Origin: Agrocybe praecox
Lineage: Eukaryota > Basidiomycota > Agaricomycetes > Agaricales > Agrocybaceae
Reading direction: 5' to 3'
Assembly: GCA_964017145.1 (NCBI GenBank)
Contig: OZ024840.1
Span: 682,001-746,000, forward strand
Length of the DNA: 64,000 nucleotides
Translations under genes and position numbers: made by a program
The notes under the pieces: model-generated
The model's input: only the letters and a program-made list of their open reading frames with translations
The model's database searches: none
What the model was told of the DNA's origin: nothing
In this document: piece by piece, positions 1 through 13,600 of the stretch
Position numbering within the stretch: the stretch's first letter is position 1
Layout of the letters: each line of letters starts with the position of its first letter

Positions 1-3000
1 ATAATCCTGCTTGGTTGTACGAGGCCAAGGGCACCAAACGGTTTACCAGCAGCAGCGCTGGCACTGGTGAGATCCTCTTGACAGACAATGCAAGTCCCGA
101 ACGAGATCGCCTCTTTTTCCTCGTCAGACCCATGTACGTCAACCATGCTTGTGTCACTATCGTCGAGCTCGCTATCCTCTTCTGAGCCAGATTCACTTTG
201 GCCAACCATGCTTGCGAAGCTAGCTTGCTGGGCTTTCATTTGCAGCATGATGGCTTCTTGCCGTTTCTTTGCTGCCCTCTTCCTGGCCTCATCTTTATCC
301 ATTCCAGGTGTCCTTGTTCCACTGCCACCTTCCTTGTCTCCAAGTCTAGCTGCATGGCCTCGTATCTTCCTTAGTTCATCCGGAATTTGGGCCTCCATCC
401 TCTCGAAGATCCACTCAACTCTGGCTTTGTACAATTTAGCATATTTCTCATGCTGCCCAAGCGTCCAAAGCACTTCGACGACCGACTTTCCTTCAAATCG
501 TTTTGATGCGGCAAGATCACAGAACCCGCGAGGTCGTTCAACAACACCTAACATGACCATGTGCAGAGCTTGGTCCAGAATGGCTTCGGCTGATGGTGGC
601 GAGGAACCAGGTCCTCCAGATGCGGAGCCAGTGTCGGTCACTACCAGGACATTCCAGATAGCGTAGAATAGAATCTGCACTATAATTTCACGTTCCCAAA
701 CATCACTGACGCCTTTATATGGGCCTTCAGTGACTCCAAAGGGCTTGGGAGTTAAGACAACTTCCCACTCTTTTTTGCCGGTGCGCTTCTCCATCCTTTT
801 TCTCAAAACATTTTCTACCTCCTCCCTGCGATTCCTAGTGTAGTGGTAGAAGAAAGGATTGACTTCGTCATAAGCTTCATCCTTGAGCTCGTAAAGACCT
901 GTCTCCGTGGGTCCTTCAGGAGGTCGGAAATTGGCGACTTCGCGCAACATTCCTTCAAATGATGAATCATCCACAAGTCGTTCTGCGACACGCTTGACCA
1001 GGTCCGAAAAGCTGCACGGTCCCATAGCAAGTGCATGTACAATTTCTCGTCTTATCGCTAGATGCATTGGCATCTTACTGGCATTGGCGTTCTCGCTCAA
1101 GATGGTAATAAACACGTAGAATATTTCTTCGACCATGCTTCCTAATTGTGCACCTTCGTACTGTGAGTGCAGGTACGACCCGGAGAAATAGCCTAGAAGG
1201 GCAAAGCGGTCGAGAATAGAAACAATGACCAAGTCAGGGGGGATAATAACCAGGGCGGTTTGAAGGATAAATAAATCTTGATCGTAACACAATTCCCGGA
1301 GCATATAATCTCTGTAATGCAAAAGTTGCCCTCGAATAGCGAATCCATTGCGTACCCAAAGGGTTGTTCGGATTTGAGCAATCATAGTAAGGACTGAAGT
1401 AGATTGATATCAGTGTACAGACCTGGAACTATAACAGGAAAATTTTACCTCTCAAAGGAAAATCAATGATTGTGAGGATGGCTTGCTCGCTAGCTCCACG
1501 TCCAAACACTTCTCTCAAGCCTCTCGTAATCCCAACGCTTCTCAAGTTTGCTTCCTCAAGGAGGTCGACATGCTTCAACAGCTCGGCCAAAAGCCAGTGA
1601 AGGGAGTGGTGGAAGCTGACCCATCCTTCTGAGACGTCGAAATTGAGTGTATTGTATTGGACTCCGCCAAATTCTACTAGATGGAAATTAGGCGCCGAGA
1701 ATTTAGTACGATCCAGGCGGTCCTCCGCCAGGGTAACCACCATAAGGATATGATGGACAACCGTGCCGATCGCCGAAATAAGCTCTGCAGTAGTAGCCCT
1801 GCTGAATGCCTCTCCAAACACTTTGATAACCCGGCTTAGGCTGAGGGTAACGTTGAAAACACTGATCCAAGCATCTGTTTCATACTCGACGTGTGTTTCT
1901 ACCGCTCTTTTGTTAGGATTTAAACACATGAAGAGTTTGCACGTAGAAGCAAAGGCAGATAGATATGCAGGGGTATGCGCAATGAGATCCTGAACCTGGG
2001 AGGTATGCGCGAGATATCGGAGGTCACTGAAGACTGGCATAAACCTCTTCGACTTGAATGGGAAAGAATCTACGTCGATCATTCCACTTCCGGAAGGCAT
2101 AGTAGTAGCGATAGAAGTGGCTGAGTTTGATACACCGCTTGGGGTGTAGGTTGGTGCCACTGTAGAAGATGAGGATGTTGGAGACAAAGGCGTTGGTGCC
2201 ATAGAACTCGACGTCCCTGGGTATACGATACGTTTTTCAACAATACGGTTGGTGAAGAAGCTCGTGATGATAGCGAGTAATCGCTGTACTAGTCTGTGGT
2301 TTCGAGCAATATGCCCAGCTACTGATGGGACAGTGAACAGCTGCAATGCAAAATATTTAATACTTGTTTCGGCCTCTCGATCGACTAGCAGGTAGGCGTC
2401 GATTACTCGATGATAGATGTTTGCAAAATGCCCGGCTAACAGCGTTCTTTATGAGCAAGTGAAAAGAGGAGCTGCGATGCAATCGAACATACCTAACGCC
2501 AATTTATGGAATCTGCTTATTGATATAACGGACGCATATACTTCTTTCAAGCTCAGGCGTGGCCGCTTCCAGAGTCTTGTGTGGTATAATAGCAGCGTGT
2601 CAACTCTGGCAGCATTTGGTATCTCGCTGTCTAAGTTCAAGGCGCATGATGGTGTTAAATGTTTAGTGAAAGAGTCCCTTTTCCTAGGGCTGAGGAGTTC
2701 TGACGCCAGAGCCTCTCGAATGATCAAAGTATCCGTTCCTGCTCGACTCCTAGTTAGGTCTAATAACCACTCGATTATCACCCCAACAACCTGTTCACAG
2801 AACGTATCGTAGGCGCGTCGTATAGTTACACCAAGATCAATTTGGGTAATAGCTTGTGCCGTTTCCAATAAACGCGCTACGTTGGAATTCATGTCGATGA
2901 TTTCGCGTCCAGTCTCGTCCAACCGTCTTATTGCAGCGGCTGCTTCCTCTGGAGACCGATTTGTCATATCTAGCAGAAGCTTAGTCACCTCGTCGTAAGA

Positions 3001-3910
3001 GTGCTTGTCGTCGTTCCAAAGTACTATGCAATACTGGTCTTTCATCATCGGGTCTGCGGAGGGTTGCAAGCGGAGATCCGCTTCATTAGTGGGTACCGTA
3101 GGTTCGTCCGGCGAATAATCCAAAGTATCCAGTAGAAAGTCCAAAGCAAAAGCGATCGTTTTCCGCATAGAATCCTTGAGATCTGGGGGGTTTGTGCCAC
3201 GGAAGGCATAATGGGGTGCTGGTGGTAATTCATTCGAAAGAGGTCGAAGTATTACGCGAGGGGTCGAATCTTGGGGGTCGTCCGGACCAGCTGGTGGATG
3301 GTAGGGGCACTTGATATCGACTCTCCATGCTTCCTCGTCACCGCAATCACAACATCCTCCTGATTGTTGGGCGATGAAGAAACTGACGTTATGGTTCTGG
3401 TGCCCTGTTGCTTGGAAGCATCGGAAACACAGGACACAACTATCGTCTAGTGCACAATCTCTTTAAACTCGCCTCAATAAACAAACGCAGAATATGCGTA
3501 TAGATTACTCACTTGCATCTATAGCAACTTTCACCCTTCTTGAAGATGTGGCTACAAGGCCTGCCAGGCACCATTGGATCCCCCTTTCCCGCACCGTTAA
3601 AGCCTACTGATGTCTGATACTCGCTGAGTAGCAGGCCTGGAGGAACTTGCGATACGCCATTTGGTAGAAATTGATTTGGATACTGGCCCATAAATGCAAT
3701 GTACAGCTTGTTCAAGATTTCTGAGCGCGCCGCAGGAGTAAATACATATTTTCTTGAACCTGGCATAATCTCCAGGGAAAATCTTAGATCTGTAAGGTAA
3801 TCGGTATGGCTCGACGCAGGCCGTCTGGAAGGAAAGAATGCTGAGAGGGCGGACATCGTGGATGGTGACCAAGAGGTCCGAGTCGAGGGTTCCGCGTTAA
3901 ATGACCGCAT
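1..3910 (-). CDS. UBR1: UBR1-like N-recognin E3 ubiquitin ligase (partial, C-terminus off the window)
   Basis: E3 ligase of the N-degron pathway, which binds destabilising N-terminal residues and hands substrates to an E2 for ubiquitination. Exon 1 (3910-3513) ends inside the UBR zinc box (PCSHIFKKGESCYRCK). Exon 2 starts at 3460 and continues it (DCALDDSCVLCFRCF, then CCDCGDEEAW), so the box covers about residues 115-190. A ClpS-type adaptor domain follows near residues 270-340 (YCIVLWNDDKHSYDEV). The middle part carries family blocks such as LWVRNGFAIRGQLLHYRDYM and SFEGMLREVANFRPPEG. At about 70-95 the frame reads CIVCQEDL, the start of the RING-H2 finger, so the RING and the C-terminal cap lie beyond base 1. 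An intron of about 40 nt near 1411-1449 joins DFPLR to VLTMIAQIR. The ATG at 3910 is used; an in-frame ATG at 3856 is possible. Confidence 0.93.
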
Positions 3911-3927
3911 CTTAAACCTGAATAATC
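3911..3927. promoter_or_regulatory. 17-bp divergent spacer between UBR1-like and TRS33 start codons
   Basis: Only 17 bases separate the two outward-facing ATG codons (UBR1-like at 3910 on minus, TRS33 at 3928 on plus). Any core promoter must therefore lie inside one or both transcribed regions, or the 5' ends must overlap. No TATA box is visible in the spacer. The spacing would be 71 bp if the UBR1-like protein starts at the inner ATG at 3856. Confidence 0.55.
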
Positions 3928-4841
3928 ATGACCTCCACACAAATACCAATATCCGCTTCTCTTTCTGCTCTGGCTGATCCTCCAACTCGTCAAATAGATG
4001 GCGCTGCCATGGATTACTTTCTCATTGAGATGGTCGCGACTCTACGCGAATCAGCAGCTGTCGCGACTGCTCGTTCTAAGAAGATTGAGCAAGAAATGGT
4101 TGAAGCAGGCCTATTGCCACCTCCAATACCCGTGCCATCGTCTCTAAAGAAAGACTCAGCTAGAGACTCAGTGACTAGTTTAGTATCAAGGACGGGGAGC
4201 GCGTCAGGAAAAGGCGGTTGGGATGAGGAAGAAGAACCAGTAAGGCAGAGATTGGAGGCCATCGGGATGCATGTTGGATCTAATTTCTCCGAACGGTGTG
4301 TGCTCTTAGACAAGGAATGTATCATTTTCAACCATATTTACCGCTCGGTAGATTATGTCGCGATAGAACCATCTTTGTTGAAACGTTGGACGCCATCAAG
4401 TTTATATGCAAAGATATATGGGCAGCATGCTGGGACAAGCAGGTCGACAACCTACGCACCAATCATAGGGTAAGAATGGACCCCAAAACATTTTTAATGA
4501 GTGCTCAATATTCACTAGGGTGTATACGTTTTGCAAGACAATGCATTCAAACCAATATCACGACTCTCTTCATGGGAATCTCGTGCCGACGCGATGAAAC
4601 GAGCGCGACTGGTGAGTACAATAGAAACAATTTGGTATGGTTAATTTATACTTTGAATAATAGTATGCTGCAATGCCTGCAGGCATAATCCGTGGCTCTC
4701 TTTCGAGACTGGGGTACGTTGGAACTGTAGTCCCAGAGATTACCTCGATGCCTCAATGTGAGAATCCTTTCAAGCCATCTATCACTTTGAGCTCACAACT
4801 TTGCAGGTACATTCCAAATTAAAATGCCGAAGGGCTCATGA
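3928..4841 (+). CDS. TRS33: TRAPP complex subunit Trs33/TRAPPC6
   Basis: Bet3-fold subunit of the TRAPP vesicle-tethering and Rab-GEF complex at the Golgi. I resolve five exons: 3928-4295, 4352-4469, 4519-4611, 4664-4757 and 4807-4841. They join in frame to 236 codons including the stop (235 residues). Family blocks are MDYFLIEMVATLRESA near the N-terminus, RLEAIGMHVGSNFSERLCRD, then DAIKFICKDIWAACWDKQVD, and a C-terminal end with YAAMPAGIIRGSLSRLG and PQCTFQIKMPKG. A roughly 75-residue Ser/Pro/Glu-rich insert follows the first helix (residues about 55-110), as I recall for other basidiomycete copies. The start at 3928 keeps the short N-terminal extension I expect in relatives. The 3' end lies 181 bp from the convergent glutamyl-tRNA synthetase gene. 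Confidence 0.93.
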
Positions 4842-5022
4842 AGATACCCGCTCAACTAACGTACTTCTGTGTAAGTTTCTTGTTTGCAATCGATTTTGGA
4901 AGATTTAATATATAACAATGTCTTCAGAGAATTAAATTTATATCCCATTCTTTGCTGTTCATTCATTGTTTATTGGAATGCCGTGTTGCGACGATTGCGA
5001 CAACTCAAATAATGTGTATAAT

Positions 5023-7669
<2,647 letters not shown>

Positions 7670-10600
7670 TCAATGTGGATTCCTGGCCCATGGGCTGGGC
7701 TGGATGCCTGGCCTTAACCTGCGTGCTACCTCGTCGAATTCGGTGGATACTTGATTCGAGGGATCTAGATGATGATTAGAGCCTCCGATGACTTCTCCGC
7801 ACTCAGGACATATGCTACGTTCCATAGCACCTCCACACTGAATTGAATATTTCATCAGCAAGATTGACTATCGCGAGTCATAAGGCGCTTTACCTCGGTA
7901 ATCGCGAAAATATGTCCATTTCTACAGGTATAGAAATGTCCAGTTGTGCCTTCATGGAACGACAGTCAGACAACGAAATCAATGCAACAAACGGGTTAAT
8001 TACCGAAATTGAACGCCTGGAATATCTCTTCCTTTTCCTCCACGGAAACTGGCTGGTAGAAAGTGTCCATGCGGATTGACCTCTCAATTGCACTCCATTC
8101 TGTTATGATCGATTGAGCTGTGTTTGTGAAATGTTCTGTGACCCAGGCGAGCTCTTCTTTGGACTTGCTTTTATTGGCAAAATACTCGGAAATGGCGGCT
8201 TTCTGTGCGCTCTCTTCCACGAGTCCCTTTTCAAGAGCCTTCCGCCTCAAACTTTCCCGAACATCTGATTCTTTGAATGCTCCAGATGTCTTACACATGT
8301 TGAGGTTGAAACGAAATGCCTCCAAATCAACACGCATCCGTAGAAGGACGGATTTGATAATTTGGCGATGGGCTTTTGACTCCTGTGCGACTTGAAGTGC
8401 CTTTTCTGCGTCGCTGGAGGTAACTGCTGAAAGAAAAGATACGTAACCTGCCCAATGATGCCCGTGAAAAGCTGGGAAGCGATTACGCTGGTCGTGCAAT
8501 ACTTCCAGCCCTATTCTCGCCAATTTGATGAGCGTCAATCGAATATGTAAACTCCGCCAAAAAGCTTCAACAACAGTACGTCGGTCGGCCAATGGCCGTG
8601 GCTGCCCGACTTGTAACGTCGCCATTCTCATGGCTTGTTCTTCGGGATGTCGTGCCATCCTTGCTGGGTTCTCCAGACCTTTCTGGATCTCATGCTGGTA
8701 AAGGAATGAAAAAGAAGCCTCCCATGCTTGGGTGTGCGCCGACCGGGTTTCAGCAAGCTTGACGATCTCCCCATAACTTTTGAAGAGAGGACCTGTCGCC
8801 TTGGTCCACGCAGCACAAATTGCAGAGTCAATGAAATGGAACTGGGCGTTCTCAGCTTGGATACTGCTCAACGCGACAGGGGTCTCGTTTGCACTTTTGA
8901 GAACAGCCTCGCGATTTTTCTTCATTTTCTTCATCATCTTGTCCGATAACTTGTTCTCCTTTTGAACAGAAAGCTGGGACGCATGAAAGCGTAAGGCGGT
9001 CATTGCCCTATCTTCATCAAAACTTCTGAAGGTGTTGCTGCAAATCTCGATTGACTGGAACATATGAGCAGCAACATTTCTCTCCAGAATGTCAAGATCG
9101 GCGCGCTTGATGATTCGTCCATATCTATAGCTTGCTATTGGAGAACGGCAGAGCGGGCACGTGGGGCACGCGACAAAGCCTTCAGGGGTTTGCAATCCTA
9201 TCCATTTCGTATCTTCCTTATTTCGAGTATAAAAGTCCTTGATCCCGGTGAGCCCGTCGAGCGTTTCTACGGTGAATACATGGCGGCAAGAAGGGATGGT
9301 GATAAGTAACTCGTCAAGCTCGCCAGTCTCGTAGTTGACTTCAGCAAGTGTCCGCGAAAGAATCATGTCGACGACTTCAGACTTCTTTTCTTCTGATGCA
9401 CATTTAGGGCATATTTGAATTTTACAGTTCTCCCCGCATACTAAAATTATTTTGTTAGAAATTGTATAGCAAGGCGGACTACAAGTTTACCTGAAGGACA
9501 TTTGTGTCCACACTCCAGTGTCTGTGTGCAGGGTAGATCACAGGGTAGTCGAACACAAATCTAATACGCCAAAAGGTCATTAGTCGAAATGATGAATATT
9601 CGATTATATCAAACTGACCGAGCCGCAAGGGACAGGACAAACAAAGTGAGGACATGCCCTAGTAATTCAAATGAGTTAGCGTCCATTGCTATAAATTGGT
9701 CGGAAACAGAAGTGTTTACCACGGGCATGGCTGTTGACAAGGAGAACAAGGGACAGAACAGGGGAGGCGGCACCGAGCGTGGATGCAAGTTTGTCTGCAT
9801 TTCTCCTTGCAGTTGACTGTGTGTTTATGATCTTGGGAGCACATTTCCTGGCATCGATGACCGCAGTGGATGTCCTTCTGACAGGGATGACTTTTATGTG
9901 CGGCCCTTAGGACAACCTGCCCTTCTGCAGGTTTATCGTTCGATTTTTGACATTGATGACAGAGCGATGTGCAAATCTTGTTGCAACATTTCATGGTCAG
10001 TTCGCAACGGGAAGTACACAAGTGTTGGGAAGGATCGTCACTACAGGTCATGGTGGCAATATGTTCGCAATGGGGCAATTTCTTCTCCACTTGGAAGTCG
10101 CAGTTAATCTCTTCCAGTGTCTCCATTTTGAAGCTAATCGGTATTGTTGAGCATAAAAAGGTTTGGTGACTATGAGAAAAAGATATCCTCACCATTGTAC
10201 AGAGGCTTTGACATGCCCACATGGAAGAGTGACATTTGCAATTGGAAAAGTACAGTCCCCGCATTGATTACTGCATGTCTTCTGGCAGGGATGGCCTCTT
10301 ACACATAAACGCCTGCATTGTTCTAAACAGACAACTGAAAGATGATTAGGATCGTCGCAATGGCACTGACAACAGTCTTGAGAGCGTGTTATATGCCATA
10401 TCCAAAAAGAGAACTATACTTTGAAAGGACACATGTGTCCACATTTCAGTCTGGTATCGCATGGTCGTAGGCAACCTCCTGTAAAAGCACGATGAGGTTC
10501 TTTTTGAGCAGTAAAAGACAAAACAGAATGGCTACCATCCGGGGAAATTTGTGGCAGCCTGCCGGGTTCTGAAATATGTTGGACAGTTTCTCGATGTTGG

Positions 10601-13600
10601 TGACAAATAATCGGAAAGGCGGGACCAACAAGCCCTTGAACTTCTAGTTCCTCGATCACGGAGCCCCACATTTGACTTTTTGACGATAAAATAGACGCAT
10701 TTCCGAGGATATATAAACCCTCCTTAGCACGCGATAAAGCCACTGATTTTTATGCCAATGAGTTCCCATTACCGCTGTGACTTATCACTATTCCTTACCG
10801 TTAGTCCGGTTGACAGACTAGTTTTACCGCGTAAAAAATGTTAAGCGTGATTCGTTGTTGGATACAGTAAAGTGACGACATGAGATTTACCTTCAGGAAA
10901 CCAATAGTTGGTCTAATAATGGACATCATGTTATCGGCGTTCATGTCATCTTCGATTCCACCAGCATTGCGCACAAGAGAAAGGATTACAATCTGAGTTG
11001 TCGAGGTTGTTAGTGGATTATTAATAAAGAACATTTAATAGCCAGTACGCACTCGTCCTTCTTCTCCTTGATAATTATCCACCGTTCGAAGACGCACCTA
11101 TTCATATTAGGCCAATTAGTGAAATTCAGAATATATGGTTGAGTGCCGAACCCGTTTTGTTACGCTGACTTGTTCTACCGTCGCTGCCCCGGAAGCTTGG
11201 TCGTTCTCGGATTCTTGATCATCCAATGCTGCCTGATCTCGTTCATCTATGACTACTGCTACCTGACCGGCAAGAGCATCGCGGAGACGAGCCAATTGTC
11301 CTAGATAGGCACAAAGAACCACAATATCACCTTCGTTTGAGTAACAACCCTGTCTGATATTCCGTGAATAAGAGCAAATTTCAGTAAAGGAGCCTCGAGT
11401 CTGAGGATTTTGACCCCAAGTACCTGAGCAAGTATAAGACAAGGTCGGATATCATGGCAACCTAACATTGCTGAATGGGCACTAATATGTGAAGTCATAG
11501 AAGTAAAGATCTCACTTCGTAGGTATTATACTTGCTCGAGGTGTCATCGCTTCCATCGTTCTCTTTGTGGGTATGCGTAAGGAAGAATACATTGTGCTGG
11601 AGTCCCCGAACATCTGGATACTCCTTAACCAGGGGGTGATCTTCGAGGTTTGGATATAAGGTATTTCTGTTATTCAAATGAGCTGTGGTATGGGAAGAAA
11701 ATGATGAAGATGAAGCAAACCTGATAAGACTCGATATTGTTGGCTGCATTCGGCGCTGAACATTGATTGTGGACATGGCCAGTCCAGATGTAGAAAGGCG
11801 CTCCATGAGAGACATGTCAAATTTGTAGAGAGTGTTGCCAGATTTGCTGTCCATCGAGAGTGCTAAGTAACCGTAATAATATAGTGATAAACAACAATTG
11901 AAAGAGTTGGATCGATACTAGGTCTTACTGTAGTTATTCAAAGTCGGACGTAGCTGCAGAGGATCGCCGATTAAGATAAGGTGTTCAATTGACGGGACCA
12001 GACTACCAAGTATATGGGCTTCCATAACCTGCCCCGCTTCTTCGACGAGCAGAACCTTGGGGCTTAAGTTCTATTGAATTACAAGTGAGTAAAAAATGAT
12101 AAAATAACCTTAAGCAAAACAAAAAAACCTTTAGAAGACTTGCCAATTGAGCAGCACCTGCACGTACAGAGGGATGTTATCATTAGAGTGGCAATTAAGA
12201 GAAAAAATTGAGTAAAAAATTACCCGTTGTCGTGCAACCAATAATGTCTACCGATTGAAGGAGATTACGTCGATTCTGGAAATATTCAAAACATTTTTAG
12301 CCAATCAATTGGAGGGAGAAATATAGGAGCCTACCTCTTCCTTCATTTCGTTGGTTTCCTGCAGTTTATCTGCATGAATATCCCTGAGTCTTTCGAACTC
12401 GTCCAGGTAAGTCTGCGACAGCTCTTTGCGGGTCTCTTGGACCCAGAATTTATGAACAGCCTGACGTTCTTGGGCATTCATACCCCAAACATCGCCATTA
12501 TCCAGCAGTGATTCCAAAGGGCGAACAGTATTCAATCGGACGTATGGTACCTGTTGAAGGCCAAGTGAAACAAAGAAACCGTTCACATCGTGAAAGTCTG
12601 TCGGTAAAAGCATCGCCGGTTTGTCACTTTCAAGGGATCGTCGTTCACCAGCTATGATCTGCGGTACAGATAAACTCGCTTCAGCGGTGTCAGCGACCTC
12701 GACTTCGAAAGGTCTGTGGTTTAGTGACGGCTGGTACTGGAAGTTTTTCCAAATTTCCTCGGGTTCTACTTCATTATCGCTGTAAGTCCTATCATCATCT
12801 GAAGAGGGTGACTCGGGGCGGCTTGCACTATCGCTGCCTGTAGCCATTTCTGCGGATAGAAGACTGAACATGTTTTGAGAAGTCACTTGTTTGGGGACCT
12901 CATGCTGACGAAGATGCTCTCCAGCTGTTACTTGGTCTACGAAAGCTAGGTCTGCGCATTCCTTCCAAAATCCGTAATGTGACTCATCCTTAACATGGGA
13001 TTTCCCCTTTCGATCAGCAGTCTTCCATTCTCCTTCGTCATCTTGATGGAGTATCTTCCTTATATTCGTGAGCCAAACTGGCGGGTTGATAAAGTTCTCG
13101 TAATGTTCGGGATGGAATGTAGACAGATATTTTATGATTTGATCCGAATCTTTCTCCAAGTCTTGATGGAGTACGTTCTTCATCAACTCTGTGATATTTT
13201 CCTGAGCAACCTTGAGTTCTCTTCGAGAGTTGAATGCGCGGTCAAGTCGAGAGTTATTTTTTGCGAGTTCAAGATTTTCAATTGAATATTGGGCAACTCT
13301 TTCGTCGTTGGATCTGCGCCCTAGTCGGACAATTTTGTTCGTGATTTTGGCATCAAGAACTGAGGCAAGCATATGGTCAAGTGCATGATTGGTGAAAGCG
13401 ATCATCAAGATGGGCCCAATAAGATTATCGTGTAAAACGCGCAAGATTTCGACGCCAGTATAGCTCTATAAAAGCATCAGAGACCTACGCAAAAGGCTTA
13501 AATTTGAAAGAAAGGTAAGTACCTTTCCAGTTCCGGGAGGTCTGTTTCAAGAGTAAGCGTGAGTGACTCAAGGCAACAAAAAATGCTTGTGCACACTTAC

